Below are positions 17,244 through 26,671 of a stretch of 64,000 nucleotides of DNA, piece by piece. Each line of letters opens with the position of its first letter. Positions within the stretch are counted from its first letter, which is position 1. The position numbers and the translations under genes are program-made. The notes beneath the pieces are model-generated. The model searched no databases. It saw only the letters and a list, made by a program, of their open reading frames with translations, and was not told where the DNA came from. The stretch comes from Pseudomonas sp. MF4836 (GTDB taxonomy: Bacteria; Pseudomonadota; Gammaproteobacteria; Pseudomonadales; Pseudomonadaceae), in assembly GCF_002018875.1 (NCBI RefSeq), contig NZ_MVOL01000006.1, forward strand, positions 62,001 to 126,000, in the 5' to 3' direction.

Positions 17244-17615
17244 ATGAAAATCCTCATCGTTGATGACTTCTCAACGATGCGGCGGATCATAAAAAACCTG
17301 TTGCGTGACCTGGGTTTCACCAACACGGTCGAGGCCGATGACGGTACTACCGCCATTCCGGTCCTCAACAGCGGGAGCATCGACTTTCTGGTAACGGACT
17401 GGAACATGCCTGGCATGACCGGTATCGATTTGCTGCGCCACGTGCGCGCCGACGAGAAGCTCAAGCACCTGCCGGTGCTGATGGTGACTGCCGAGGCCAA
17501 GCGTGAACAGATCATTGAAGCGGCTCAGGCCGGCGTCAATGGCTACGTAGTGAAACCATTCACGGCTCAGGCGTTGAAAGAGAAGATCGAAAAAATCTTC
17601 GAACGCATCGGTTGA
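17244..17615 (+). CDS. cheY: Chemotaxis response regulator CheY
   Basis: CheY is phosphorylated by CheA and then binds FliM to change motor direction. From ATG 17244 the protein has 123 residues, begins [11 protein letters not shown] and has the phospho-Asp D52 in [10 protein letters not shown], a conserved Thr in MVTAEAK and Lys in YVVKPFTA. The strong GGAGG at 17222-17226 lies 17 bases from this ATG but only 5 bases from an in-frame TTG at 17232, so the protein may really start at TTG with four more residues. The gene is followed 30 bases later by cheZ. Confidence 0.96.
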   Translation: MKILIVDDFSTMRRIIKNLLRDLGFTNTVEADDGTTAIPVLNSGSIDFLVTDWNMPGMTGIDLLRHVRADEKLKHLPVLMVTAEAKREQIIEAAQAGVNGYVVKPFTAQALKEKIEKIFERIG

Positions 17616-17645
17616 TGCGCGAAGACATTGCGCCACGGGGGAGCT

Positions 17646-18434
17646 ATGGAGCATAACGAATCTTCATTGGGCGATTTTGAATCGACCCTGAAAAAACATG
17701 CCCACGAACTGGTCGAGAGCCTTGAAAAAGGCAAGTTTGGCGAGGCTGTGCAACTGATCCATGAGCTCAATCAGACCCGTGACCGCGGCCTGTATCAGGA
17801 AGTCGGCAAGCTCACCCGCGAGCTGCATAGCGCGATCGTCAATTTTCAGATTGACCCGCATATGCCGCAAGCCGAGGAAGTTTCACAGATCACGGATGCC
17901 ACCGAGCGCCTGTCCTATGTGGTCAGGCTGACCGAGGCTGCGGCCAATCGCACCATGGATTTGGTGGAAAGCAGCACCCCGCTGGTCAACGGCCTGAGCA
18001 ACGATGCCCAGGCCTTGAGCGCTGACTGGGGGCGCTTCATGCGTCGCGAAGTCGGGGCTGAAGAGTTTCGCGAGCTGGCACGGCGCGTCGACAGTTTCCT
18101 GACGCGTAGCGAACAGGAGACCCGGACCGTTTCCGGCCATCTCAACGACATTCTGTTGGCGCAGGATTATCAGGACCTCACGGGCCAGGTGATCAAGCGC
18201 GTGACCCAGTTGGTCACGGAAGTCGAAAGCAATCTGCTCAAACTCGTCTTGATGGCCAGCCAGGTCGACCGTTTTGCGGGCATCGAACATGACCGCGAAT
18301 CGATCCTGGCTGAAAAAGATCCGCAAAAACATCTCGCCAAGGGTGAAGGTCCGCAGATTCATGCCGATAAACGTGAAGACGTTGTGTCCGGTCAGGACGA
18401 TGTAGACGATTTGCTTTCCAGCCTTGGATTCTAG
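17646..18434 (+). CDS. cheZ: CheY phosphatase CheZ
   Basis: CheZ speeds dephosphorylation of CheY. The 262-residue, mostly helical protein has the catalytic-helix region ILLAQDYQDLTGQVIKRV (with the conserved Asp and Gln) near residues 165-182. The C-terminal CheY-docking peptide DDVDDLLSSLGF ends the protein. ATG 17646 has GGGGGAG just upstream and gives the family length; a TTG 18 bases earlier is less likely. Confidence 0.96.
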   Translation: MEHNESSLGDFESTLKKHAHELVESLEKGKFGEAVQLIHELNQTRDRGLYQEVGKLTRELHSAIVNFQIDPHMPQAEEVSQITDATERLSYVVRLTEAAANRTMDLVESSTPLVNGLSNDAQALSADWGRFMRREVGAEEFRELARRVDSFLTRSEQETRTVSGHLNDILLAQDYQDLTGQVIKRVTQLVTEVESNLLKLVLMASQVDRFAGIEHDRESILAEKDPQKHLAKGEGPQIHADKREDVVSGQDDVDDLLSSLGF

Positions 18435-18446
18435 GAGCACCCATTA

Positions 18447-20711
18447 ATGAGCTTCGGCGCCGATGAAGAGATCCTTCAGGATTTCCTGGTTGAGGCCGGC
18501 GAGATTCTAGAGCAACTGTCCGAACAACTGGTCGAGCTGGAAAGCCGACCGGATGATGCGGATCTGCTCAATGCAATTTTTCGCGGTTTTCACACTGTTA
18601 AAGGGGGCGCCGGCTTCCTCCAGCTCAATGAGCTGGTGGAGTGCTGCCACATCGCCGAGAACGTCTTCGACATCCTGCGCAAGGGTGAGCGTCGTGTCGA
18701 CTCGGAGCTGATGGATGTGGTGCTCGAAGCGCTGGACGCGGTGAACGGCATGTTCGGCCAGGTCCGCGAACGGACCCAGGTCACGGCAGCGACTCCGGAG
18801 CTGCTCGCGGCTCTGGCGCGTCTGGCAGAGCCTGCGGCTGCGGTAGAGGTGGCAGCGGAGCCCGAAGTGGCTGAAGCGGTGGCCGAGCCGGTGGCTGAAA
18901 GCGAATCGGGCGATATCACCGATAACGAATTCGAGCTGCTGCTGGACTCGCTCAACGCCGCCAAGGCCGAAGCCGAGGCGCCTGCGGCTGCTCCGGTGGC
19001 CAGCAGCGATGCGGCCAGCGACGAAATCACCGATGCCGAGTTTGAGTCCTTGCTCGACCAGTTGCATGGCAAGGGCCAGTTCGCCCCGGATGCCGTTGCA
19101 GCGAGCGAACCTGCCGCGGCGAAAGCAGCGACGCCGGGTGCCAGCGACAGCAACGAAATTACCGATGATGAATTCGAAGCACTGCTCGATCAGTTGCATG
19201 GCAAGGGCAACTTTGCCGTGGACGCGCTCGAGTCTGCCGTCGCTTCGGTACCGGCAGCTGCCGCGCCCGTTGCGGCTGCAGCCGGCAGCGACCTGATCAG
19301 CGATCACGAATTCGAATCCCTGCTCGACGAATTGCACGGCAAGGGCAAATTTTCCGAGGTGGCGGGTGCCGGTTCTGCCGCTCCAGCCGCTGCGACCGCG
19401 GCTGCGGTGGCGGCCAAGCCTGTGGCGAAAAAGCCCGAGCCCAAGGCCGAAGCTCCCAAGGCTGCGGCTCCAGCGGCCGCTGCAGCACCTGCTCCGGCAC
19501 GTGCCGCCGCAGCGCCACCGCCAGAAAAACCCGCCAGTGAAGCCGAGACCACCGTACGGGTTGATACCGCACGCCTGGACGAGATCATGAACATGGTCGG
19601 CGAACTGGTGCTGGTGCGTAACCGCCTGGTGCGCCTGGGCCTCAACAGCGGCGATGAAGCCATGCAAAAGGCCGTGTCGAACCTCGACGTGGTCACGGCT
19701 GACCTGCAGACCGCGGTGATGAAGACCCGGATGCAGCCGATCAAGAAAGTGTTCGGGCGCTTCCCGCGCCTGGTTCGCGACCTTGCGCGGCAGCTGAAGA
19801 AAGAGATCAACCTGGAGCTGGTCGGCGAAGAAACCGACCTCGACAAGAACCTGGTGGAGGCCCTGGCCGACCCGCTGGTCCACTTGGTGCGCAACGCGGT
19901 CGACCACGGTATCGAGTCACCGGAAGAGCGCGAAGCCTCGGGCAAGGCGCGCGGTGGCAAGGTGATCCTGGCCGCTGAGCAAGAGGGCGACCATATCCTG
20001 CTGTCGATCTCCGATGACGGCAAAGGCATGGACCCGAATGTGCTGCGCGCCATTGCGGTCAAGCGTGGGGTGATGGACAAGGATGCCGCTGATCGCCTGA
20101 GCGACACCGAGTGCTACAACCTGATTTTCGCCCCGGGGTTCTCGACCAAGACCGAGATCTCCGACGTCTCCGGACGCGGCGTGGGCATGGACGTGGTGAA
20201 AACCAAGATTTCCCAGCTCAACGGTTCGATCAATATTTACTCGACCAAGGGCCAGGGCTCGAAGATCGTGATCAAGGTGCCGTTGACCTTGGCGATCATG
20301 CCGACCCTGATGGTCATGCTGGGCAACCAGGCGTTTGCGTTCCCTCTGGTCAACGTCAACGAGATCTTCCACCTGGACCTGTCGCGCACCAACGTGGTCG
20401 ACGGCCAGGAAGTGGTGATCGTGCGCGACAAGGCGTTGCCACTGTTTTACCTCAAGCGCTGGCTGGTCCGTTCCGCCGCTCATGAAGAGCAGCGTGAAGG
20501 CCATGTGGTGATCCTTTCGGTGGGCACCCAGCGGATCGGCTTTGTCGTCGATCAACTGGTCGGCCAGGAAGAAGTGGTCATCAAGCCATTGGGCAAGATG
20601 CTGCAAGGGACCCCGGGCATGTCCGGCGCCACCATTACCGGTGACGGCCGCATTGCACTGATCCTCGATGTTCCAAGCATGCTCAAGCGTTACGCCGCAC
20701 GGCGTATTTGA
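18447..20711 (+). CDS. cheA: Chemotaxis histidine kinase CheA with repeat-bearing linker
   Basis: CheA is the kinase of the chemosensory array. The 754-residue protein has an Hpt/P1 domain with phospho-His H49 in [13 protein letters not shown] long Ala/Pro/Glu linker (about 128-365) follows in place of an obvious P2 fold, and then P3 dimerisation, P4 ATPase ([26 protein letters not shown]) and a CheW-like P5. The linker carries four copies of a motif I[TS]DxEFExLLDxLHGKG (the first one divergent) at about residues 156-169, 193-210, 237-254 and 283-300. The gene sits 12 bases behind cheZ. Confidence 0.96.
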   Translation: MSFGADEEILQDFLVEAGEILEQLSEQLVELESRPDDADLLNAIFRGFHTVKGGAGFLQLNELVECCHIAENVFDILRKGERRVDSELMDVVLEALDAVNGMFGQVRERTQVTAATPELLAALARLAEPAAAVEVAAEPEVAEAVAEPVAESESGDITDNEFELLLDSLNAAKAEAEAPAAAPVASSDAASDEITDAEFESLLDQLHGKGQFAPDAVAASEPAAAKAATPGASDSNEITDDEFEALLDQLHGKGNFAVDALESAVASVPAAAAPVAAAAGSDLISDHEFESLLDELHGKGKFSEVAGAGSAAPAAATAAAVAAKPVAKKPEPKAEAPKAAAPAAAAAPAPARAAAAPPPEKPASEAETTVRVDTARLDEIMNMVGELVLVRNRLVRLGLNSGDEAMQKAVSNLDVVTADLQTAVMKTRMQPIKKVFGRFPRLVRDLARQLKKEINLELVGEETDLDKNLVEALADPLVHLVRNAVDHGIESPEEREASGKARGGKVILAAEQEGDHILLSISDDGKGMDPNVLRAIAVKRGVMDKDAADRLSDTECYNLIFAPGFSTKTEISDVSGRGVGMDVVKTKISQLNGSINIYSTKGQGSKIVIKVPLTLAIMPTLMVMLGNQAFAFPLVNVNEIFHLDLSRTNVVDGQEVVIVRDKALPLFYLKRWLVRSAAHEEQREGHVVILSVGTQRIGFVVDQLVGQEEVVIKPLGKMLQGTPGMSGATITGDGRIALILDVPSMLKRYAARRI

Positions 20712-20720
20712 TTCGGGGTG

Positions 20721-20744
20721 GCGGGGCGATTTGCCTCGCCCCGC
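20721..20744 (+). promoter_or_regulatory. Intercistronic hairpin between cheA and cheB
   Basis: GCGGGGCGA (20721-20729) and TCGCCCCGC (20736-20744) form a perfect 9-bp GC-rich stem with a six-base loop. No T-run follows, and the cheB ribosome-binding region starts 4 bases later. It is therefore more likely to be an mRNA stability or translation-uncoupling element than a strong terminator. Confidence 0.5.
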
Positions 20745-20758
20745 CTAACGGAGTGTTT

Positions 20759-21895
20759 ATGGCAGTCAAAGTCCTGGTGGTGGACGATTCGGGGTTTTTC
20801 CGCCGCCGCGTCTCGGAAATTCTTTCAGCGGATGCGAACATCCAGGTCGTCGGTACGGCGACCAATGGCAAAGAGGCGATCGATCAGGCCCTGGCACTCA
20901 AGCCGGACGTGATCACCATGGACTACGAGATGCCGATGATGGATGGCATCACGGCGGTGCGGCACATCATGCAGCGCTGTCCGACCCCGGTATTGATGTT
21001 TTCCTCGCTGACCCATGAAGGCGCCCGGGTAACCCTCGATGCGCTGGATGCCGGTGCGGTCGACTTCCTGCCCAAGAACTTCGAAGACATCTCGCGCAAT
21101 CCCGAGAAGGTCAAGCAGCTGCTGTGCGAGAAAGTCCACAGCATCTCGCGCAGTAACCGTCGTTTCAGCAGCTACAGCACTCCGGCTCCGCAGCCGGCTG
21201 CCGCCCCGGCGCCTGCGCCATCGGGTATCAGCAGCTTCGGCAGCAGCAGTGCTGCGCCGCGTCCGTCCGCACCGGCTCCTGCGCCTGCCCGGGCTCCGGC
21301 GGCCAGCGCTTCGTCGCCGGCACCGAAGCGCAAAGCCTACAAACTGGTGGCCATCGGTACCTCTACTGGCGGTCCGGTTGCCTTGCAGCGGGTCTTGACC
21401 CAGTTGCCGGCCAACTTCCCGGCACCGATCGTCTTGATCCAGCACATGCCAGCGGCCTTCACCAAGGCTTTTGCCGAGCGTCTGGACAAGCTGTGCCGGA
21501 TCAGCGTCAAGGAAGCCGAGGATGGCGACATCCTGCGTCCGGGCCTGGCCCTGCTGGCACCCGGTGGCAAGCAGATGATGATCGACGGCCGCGGCGCGGT
21601 GAAAATCCTCCCCGGCGACGAGCGTCTGAACTACAAGCCTTGCGTGGATATCACCTTCGGTTCGGCGGCCAAGTCCTACGGTGACAAAGTTCTGGCGGTG
21701 GTGCTCACCGGCATGGGCGCCGACGGTCGCGAAGGCGCACGCCTGCTCAAGCAGGGCGGCAGCGCGATCTGGGCCCAGGATGAAGCCAGCTGCGTGATCT
21801 ACGGCATGCCAATGGCCATCGTCAAAGCCGACCTCGCAGACGCGGTGTACGGCTTGGACGACATCGGCAGGCATCTGGTCGAGGCCTGTATCTGA
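20759..21895 (+). CDS. cheB: Chemoreceptor methylesterase CheB
   Basis: CheB removes methyl groups from chemoreceptor glutamates during adaptation. From ATG 20759 the protein has 378 residues. It has a receiver domain with D55 in [11 protein letters not shown], a Pro/Ala/Ser-rich linker at about 140-195, and a catalytic domain with Ser in AIGTSTGGP, His in IQHMPAAFT and Asp in GMGADG. An in-frame start at 20708 would overlap cheA and the hairpin and is rejected. No cheR is present in the window. The stop overlaps the motC ATG by one base. Confidence 0.96.
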   Translation: MAVKVLVVDDSGFFRRRVSEILSADANIQVVGTATNGKEAIDQALALKPDVITMDYEMPMMDGITAVRHIMQRCPTPVLMFSSLTHEGARVTLDALDAGAVDFLPKNFEDISRNPEKVKQLLCEKVHSISRSNRRFSSYSTPAPQPAAAPAPAPSGISSFGSSSAAPRPSAPAPAPARAPAASASSPAPKRKAYKLVAIGTSTGGPVALQRVLTQLPANFPAPIVLIQHMPAAFTKAFAERLDKLCRISVKEAEDGDILRPGLALLAPGGKQMMIDGRGAVKILPGDERLNYKPCVDITFGSAAKSYGDKVLAVVLTGMGADGREGARLLKQGGSAIWAQDEASCVIYGMPMAIVKADLADAVYGLDDIGRHLVEACI

Positions 21896-22635
21896 TGGAT
21901 GTCTTGAGCCTTATCGGGATCATCATGGCGTTTGTCGCCATCATTGGCGGCAATTACCTGGAAGGTGGTCACCTGTCGGCCCTGGCCAACGGTCCGGCGG
22001 CGCTGATTGTGCTGGGTGGCACCATCGGTGCGGCCTTGCTGCAGTCGCCGATGAGCGCATTCAAGCGTGCCGTGCAGATTCTGGGCTGGATCCTCTTCCC
22101 GCCCCGGGTCGATCTGCCCGGCGGCATCGATCGGGTCGTCAACTGGAGCCTGACCGCGCGCAAGGAGGGCCTGCTGGGCCTGGAAGGCGTCGCCGATGCC
22201 GAGCCCGATGCTTATTCGCGCAAGGGCCTGCAACTGCTGGTGGACGGCGCCGAGCCGGAAGCCATCCGCAGCATCCTGGAGGTGGACTTCTACACCCAGG
22301 AAAGCCGCGACATCGAAGCGGCCAAAGTCTTTGAAAGCATGGGCGGCTATGCGCCGACCATCGGCATCATCGGTGCGGTGATGGGCCTGATCCACGTGAT
22401 GGGCAACCTCGCCGATCCGTCCCAGCTCGGCAGCGGCATTGCCGTGGCCTTTGTCGCCACCATCTACGGCGTGGCCAGTGCCAACCTGGTGCTGCTGCCG
22501 GTGGCGGCCAAGCTCAAGTCGATTGCCTTGCGGCAGTCGCGTTATCGCGAAATGTTGCTGGAAGGGATCCTGTCGATTGCCGAAGGTGAGAACCCTCGTT
22601 CCATCGAGTTGAAGCTGCAAGGCTTCATGGATTGA
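21895..22635 (+). CDS. motC: Flagellar stator protein MotC (MotA family)
   Basis: MotC is the proton-channel partner of MotD in the second stator of Pseudomonas, important for swarming. The 246-residue protein has four hydrophobic segments (about 1-20, 30-50, 145-170 and 178-200) and the MotA motif GGYAPTIGIIGAVMGLIHVM. Its position inside the che cluster, next to a MotB-like gene, distinguishes it from motAB. Confidence 0.95.
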   Translation: MDVLSLIGIIMAFVAIIGGNYLEGGHLSALANGPAALIVLGGTIGAALLQSPMSAFKRAVQILGWILFPPRVDLPGGIDRVVNWSLTARKEGLLGLEGVADAEPDAYSRKGLQLLVDGAEPEAIRSILEVDFYTQESRDIEAAKVFESMGGYAPTIGIIGAVMGLIHVMGNLADPSQLGSGIAVAFVATIYGVASANLVLLPVAAKLKSIALRQSRYREMLLEGILSIAEGENPRSIELKLQGFMD

Positions 22636-22650
22636 TGGGAGGAATGGAGC

Positions 22651-23535
22651 ATGGCCCGTCGCCGCAAGCCTGAAGAACACGTCAACCACGAACGCTGGCT
22701 GGTGTCCTACGCCGACTTCATCACCTTGCTGTTCGCGTTTTTCGTGGTCATGTACTCGATCTCGTCGATCAACGAAGGCAAGTACAAGGTGATTTCCGAA
22801 GCGCTGGTCGGCGTATTCACCGACTCCGACCGGGCCCTCAAGCCGATTCCCATCGGCGATGAGCGGCCCAAGACCGTGACCCCGGCCAAGCCGCTGGTCA
22901 AGGACAGCGACGAGACCGATGCCGGTATTTCCGGGGGCAGCGACCCGCTCAAGAGCATCGCCGACGATATCAGCGCAGCCTTTGGCGACCTGATCAGCTC
23001 CAACCAGATGACCGTGCGCGGCAATGAGTTGTGGGTCGAGATCGAACTCAATTCCAGCCTGTTGTTCGGCAGCGGCGACGCCATGCCCAGCGACCTGGCG
23101 TTCAACATCATCGACAAGGTGGCGGCGATTCTGAAGCCGTTCGACAACCCGATCCACGTCGAAGGTTTTACCGATAACCAGCCGATTCAGACCGCCCAAT
23201 ACCCGACCAACTGGGAGCTGTCCTCGGCCCGTTCGGCGAGTATCGTGCGCATGCTGGCCATGCAGGGGGTCAACCCCGCACGCATGGCATCGGTCGGCTA
23301 TGGTGAGTTCCAGCCGGTGGCCAACAATGCCACCGCCGAAGGCCGGGCGCGCAATCGCCGGGTGGTGCTGGTGGTATCGCGCAACCTCGATGTACGGCGC
23401 AGCCTGACCGGTACCGGCACCGCCAATGCGACGCCCGATGCCGCATTGAAGCGGGCTGGCACACAAACTGCACCAACCCAGGTCAAGACGCCGGTACGAC
23501 AGAGCGCCGTCAATTCTCCGTCACCCGCTTTATAA
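22651..23535 (+). CDS. motD: Flagellar stator protein MotD (MotB family)
   Basis: MotD anchors the stator to peptidoglycan. The 294-residue protein has one N-terminal transmembrane helix containing the channel Asp in WLVSYADFITLLFAFFVVMY. A plug/linker follows, and then a periplasmic OmpA-like domain (HVEGFTDNQPI, ELSSARSASIVRML, GRARNRRVVLVV). A strong GGAGG precedes ATG 22651. Confidence 0.95.
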   Translation: MARRRKPEEHVNHERWLVSYADFITLLFAFFVVMYSISSINEGKYKVISEALVGVFTDSDRALKPIPIGDERPKTVTPAKPLVKDSDETDAGISGGSDPLKSIADDISAAFGDLISSNQMTVRGNELWVEIELNSSLLFGSGDAMPSDLAFNIIDKVAAILKPFDNPIHVEGFTDNQPIQTAQYPTNWELSSARSASIVRMLAMQGVNPARMASVGYGEFQPVANNATAEGRARNRRVVLVVSRNLDVRRSLTGTGTANATPDAALKRAGTQTAPTQVKTPVRQSAVNSPSPAL

Positions 23536-23586
23536 CTAGTGCTATTTCTCGGCCGGTCTTCTGGCTTGTCGAGAGGAACAATCCGA

Positions 23587-24375
23587 ATGAGAGTCTGGGC
23601 AGTCGCCAATCAAAAGGGTGGTGTCGGTAAAACCACCAGTTCCATCGCTTTAGCCGGCTTGCTGGCCGAGGCGGGCAAGCGCGTGGTCGTGGTTGACCTC
23701 GACCCCCACGGCTCGATGACCAGTTACTTCGGTTACGACCCCGACACCCTGGAGCACAGCAGCTACGACCTGTTCCTGCACCGGGGCAGCGTGCCCCAGG
23801 ATCTGCCGGGCCAGCTCCTGCTGCCCACCAGCGATGAACGTATTTCCCTGCTGCCATCGAGCACCGCGCTGGCGACCCTTGAGCGCCAGTCGCCGGGGCA
23901 GAGCGGCCTGGGCCTGGTGATTGCCAAGAGCCTGGCGCAGCTGTGGCAGGATTTTGATTACGCCGTGATCGACAGCCCGCCGCTGCTCGGGGTGTTGATG
24001 GTCAATGCCCTGGCGGCCAGCCAGCAGTTGGTGATCCCGGTGCAGACCGAGCATCTGGCGGTCAAGGGCCTGGAACGCATGGTCAATACCCTGGCGATGA
24101 TCAATCGTTCGCGCAAGCAGGCGCTGCCATTCACCATCGTGCCGACCCTGTTCGACCGTCGTACCCAGGCTTCCCTGGGCACTCTGCGGGTATTGCGTGA
24201 CAAGTTTCCCGACGACATCTGGCAGGGCTACATCCCGGTCGATACCCGCCTGCGCGATGCCAGCCGGGCCGGCCTGACGCCTTCGCAGTTCGACGGCAAG
24301 AGCCGTGGCGTCCTGGCCTATCGGGCGCTGCTCAAGCACCTGCTGGCGCAACAGCTTGTCGCGCAGGTGGCCTGA
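23587..24375 (+). CDS. parA: ParA-family ATPase for chemotaxis cluster positioning
   Basis: The 262-residue protein has a ParA/Soj Walker A motif KGGVGKTTS (residues 10-18), VVVVDLDPHGSMTSYFG and VIDSPPLLG. In Pseudomonas and Vibrio the che-linked ParA (ParC) positions the chemotaxis array at the cell pole and is distinct from the chromosome-partition ParA. Start ATG 23587 (MRVWAVANQ) follows GAGAGGA. An upstream in-frame start at 23539 lacks support. It is followed by a ParP-like CheW protein, which supports the role. Confidence 0.9.
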   Translation: MRVWAVANQKGGVGKTTSSIALAGLLAEAGKRVVVVDLDPHGSMTSYFGYDPDTLEHSSYDLFLHRGSVPQDLPGQLLLPTSDERISLLPSSTALATLERQSPGQSGLGLVIAKSLAQLWQDFDYAVIDSPPLLGVLMVNALAASQQLVIPVQTEHLAVKGLERMVNTLAMINRSRKQALPFTIVPTLFDRRTQASLGTLRVLRDKFPDDIWQGYIPVDTRLRDASRAGLTPSQFDGKSRGVLAYRALLKHLLAQQLVAQVA

Positions 24376-24447
24376 CGTGCGTCTTCATTCAAGCCGGACC
24401 CCGATCTTGCCGATAACCCCTACAGGTCACTGTGTCGGGGTCGCTCC

Positions 24448-25341
24448 ATGGGCATTCATATGAACCGTCCTCTGGACATAAAAAGCCGACCGCAACTGGC
24501 GCTGCAGTCCTATCTGGACGCGCTGTTGCAGGACGCGACCGAAGAAGAAGCGGCACCGCTGGCGCCCCCTGTGGCCGTGATCGAAGAGCCCGTCGCGGAG
24601 TTGGACGAGTTCCAGCTGGCGGTGCTCGAAGAGCAGGCCCATGACGCCAAGGTGATCAAGGCCGCGCCGCCGGTGGCGCGTACCGAAGTTCAGGTCAAGG
24701 CGGCTCCTGTGGTGGCGCCTGTGCTGGACGCGCCAGCGCCGGTCCTGCCGTCGATTTCACCGGTCGCGCCGATGCTCCAGGCATTGGTGGCGCCGGTGGT
24801 CGAAGTGCATTTGCCGCCCAGCAATACGCCGCCACCCGTGGTGGGTGACGACCGCCCCAGCTGGGCCGCCGAGCCGTTCGAATGCCTGCTGTTCGACGTT
24901 GCCGGTTTGACCCTGGCAGTGCCGCTGGTGTGCCTGGGTTCGATCTACTCCCTGGCTGGCCAGGAGTTGACGCCGCTGTTCGGCCAGCCGGAATGGTTCC
25001 TGGGCATCCTGCCGAGCCAGGCTGGCAACCTGAAGGTGCTGGACACTGCGCGTTGGGTGATGCCTGATCGCTATCGCGATGATTTCCGCCAGGGCCTGCA
25101 ATACGTGATCTCGGTGCAGGGCTACGAGTGGGGGCTGGCGGTGCATCAAGTCAGCCGCTCGTTGCGCCTGGACCCCAATGAAATCAAATGGCGCAGCCAT
25201 CGCGGCCAACGTCCGTGGCTGGCCGGTACGGTGATCGAGCACATGTGTGCCTTGCTCGACGTCGCCGCATTGGCAGAACTGATCGCCAGCGGCGGCGCCA
25301 AGCAGATGGCCTTCAACAAACCGGCCAACAAGCCGACATAG
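24448..25341 (+). CDS. CheW-domain protein, ParP-like
   Basis: The 297-residue protein has an N-terminal segment SYLDALLQD, a Pro/Val/Ala-rich linker (about 45-135) and a C-terminal CheW-like domain (FECLLFDVAGLTLAVPL... DVAALAEL). It sits between the ParA-like ATPase and cheW, as does ParP in Vibrio, where ParP binds CheA and ParC and stabilises polar arrays. Starts at ATG 24448 or ATG 24460 are both possible. The role as ParP is inferred from order and architecture. Confidence 0.85.
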   Translation: MGIHMNRPLDIKSRPQLALQSYLDALLQDATEEEAAPLAPPVAVIEEPVAELDEFQLAVLEEQAHDAKVIKAAPPVARTEVQVKAAPVVAPVLDAPAPVLPSISPVAPMLQALVAPVVEVHLPPSNTPPPVVGDDRPSWAAEPFECLLFDVAGLTLAVPLVCLGSIYSLAGQELTPLFGQPEWFLGILPSQAGNLKVLDTARWVMPDRYRDDFRQGLQYVISVQGYEWGLAVHQVSRSLRLDPNEIKWRSHRGQRPWLAGTVIEHMCALLDVAALAELIASGGAKQMAFNKPANKPT

Positions 25342-25419
25342 ACAAATAACAGGCGGCGCCGGTGGCGTTGCCCGATAGAACACACACCGTTTTCAACGGT
25401 TTTTTGAGGGGTCAGGGGT

Positions 25420-25902
25420 ATGAATAAGTCGTCGTCTGCACAGAGTTCCGAAGATCCGATCCTGCAATGGGTAACCTTCAAGCTGGATAACGAGTCCTAC
25501 GGCATCAATGTGATGCGCGTCCAGGAAGTCCTGCGCTACACCGAAATCGCCCCTGTGCCGGGTGCGCCGAGCTATGTGCTGGGCATCATCAACCTGCGCG
25601 GCAATGTGGTCACCGTGATCGACACCCGCCAGCGCTTCGGCCTGGTGCCGACCGAGGTCAACGACAACACCCGTATCGTCATCATCGAAGCTGACAAGCA
25701 AGTGGTCGGGATCATGGTCGACAGCGTGGCGGAAGTGGTTTATCTGCGTCAGTCGGAAGTCGAAACCGCACCTAACGTCGGTAACGAAGAGTCGGCCAAG
25801 TTCATCCAGGGCGTGTGCAACAAGAACGGCGAACTGCTGATTCTGGTTGAGCTGGACAAGATGATGAGCGAAGAAGAATGGTCGGAACTGGAGAGTATCT
25901 GA
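25420..25902 (+). CDS. cheW: Chemotaxis coupling protein CheW
   Basis: CheW links chemoreceptors to CheA in the array. The 160-residue protein is a single CheW domain (QWVTFKLDNESYGINVMRVQEVL, YVLGIINLRGNVVTVIDTR, VVGIMVDSVAEVV) with a short N-terminal extension. GAGGGGTCAGGGG precedes ATG 25420. It ends the main che cluster, and the next gene begins at the base after its stop. Confidence 0.97.
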   Translation: MNKSSSAQSSEDPILQWVTFKLDNESYGINVMRVQEVLRYTEIAPVPGAPSYVLGIINLRGNVVTVIDTRQRFGLVPTEVNDNTRIVIIEADKQVVGIMVDSVAEVVYLRQSEVETAPNVGNEESAKFIQGVCNKNGELLILVELDKMMSEEEWSELESI

Positions 25903-26295
25903 TTGATTCTTGAGGTTGCAGTGATTGTCCTGGCCATCCTCTGGATAGCCTCTGTGGCGCTGTTTGTGTCCTATACCCGCAACCAGCGGCAGATTGCCGC
26001 GCAGCAGGCCGAGGGCGATGCGCTGCGAGACCAGCGCATCAAGGAACTCTCCCGGCGCGTCGACAATTACCAGAACGGTACGGTGCGCATGGGCGAAGAC
26101 TTGCACGAGTTGCGCGCCGTGGTCGGGCCGCTGCCGGACAAACTGGCGCAGCTGGAGCAGCGTGATCCTTCCAGCCTGTCGTTTGCCCAGGCCGCGCGCC
26201 TGGTGGGCATGGGGGCCAGCGTCGATGAGCTGACCCAGTCCTGCGGCCTGACCCAGGCCGAAGCCGAGCTGATGAGCAAGTTGCATAAAAACTAG
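25903..26295 (+). CDS. DUF2802 membrane-anchored protein downstream of cheW
   Basis: The 130-residue protein has an N-terminal transmembrane helix (about 3-25), a charged coiled-coil-like region and a C-terminal DUF2802 segment (QAARLVGMGASVDELTQSCGLTQAEAELMSKL) that looks like a small helix-turn-helix. It begins at TTG 25903 directly after cheW. GTG 25921, with GAGG six bases upstream, is a competing start. The function is unknown; conserved linkage to cheW in Pseudomonas suggests a motility role. Confidence 0.8.
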   Translation: MILEVAVIVLAILWIASVALFVSYTRNQRQIAAQQAEGDALRDQRIKELSRRVDNYQNGTVRMGEDLHELRAVVGPLPDKLAQLEQRDPSSLSFAQAARLVGMGASVDELTQSCGLTQAEAELMSKLHKN

Positions 26296-26346
26296 CTGCA
26301 AGCCGCAAGCTGCCAGTTTTTAGCTTGAAGCTTGTGGCTTACAGCT
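26294..26346. terminator. Bidirectional terminator between convergent genes
   Basis: AAGCCGCAAGCT (26300-26311) pairs with AGCTTGTGGCTT (26329-26340) through 12 bp with one G-U pair, and flanking AGCTG/CAGCT extends the stem. It spans the gap between the convergent DUF2802 gene and the FlhB-like gene, so it probably serves both strands. T-runs are weak outside the loop. Confidence 0.55.
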
Positions 26347-26671
26347 GGCGGCTGCTGTCCGGTGTTACATCCTTCTCCTGCGCCACCGCATCCGGATCAT
26401 GCCCCGCCGGGAACTTGCCCTTGAGGTTCCAGGCGAAGGCAATGATCTCGGCGATGGTCCGATACAACTCCTCGGGGATACTGTCCCCCAACTCCATCCG
26501 TGCCAGCAGCTTCACCAACTCGGCGTTTTCGTAGATCGGCACTTCATAGTCGCGGGCGATTTTCAGGATCGCTTCGGCCAGGGCATCGTCACCTTTGGCG
26601 GTCAGGGTCGGGGCTTGCCGGCCGTCGTACTTGAGGGCGATGGCTTGGCGGGGAGTGTTGGGGTTTTTCAT
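26339..26671 (-). CDS. Stand-alone FlhB C-terminal-domain protein (FlhX-like)
   Basis: The 110-residue protein aligns by eye with FlhB from its cleavage site onward. Its NTPRQAIALKYDG parallels NPTHYAVALKYDA of FlhB 270-282, and IPEELYRTIAEIIAFAW parallels IPAGLYLAVAQVLAYVY. It has no membrane helices and lacks the NPTH motif. Family proteins of this kind (FlhX in epsilon-proteobacteria) can replace the cleaved FlhB tail. ATG 26671 overlaps the stop of the upstream FliK-like gene as ATGA; a longer frame from 26740 would lie inside that gene. Confidence 0.85.
   Translation of the reverse strand: MKNPNTPRQAIALKYDGRQAPTLTAKGDDALAEAILKIARDYEVPIYENAELVKLLARMELGDSIPEELYRTIAEIIAFAWNLKGKFPAGHDPDAVAQEKDVTPDSSRQL

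Noticed and set aside
20721..20744. Strong terminator between cheA and cheB
   Set aside because: The stem is perfect but no T-run follows and cheB belongs to the same cluster, so it was kept only as an intercistronic hairpin.
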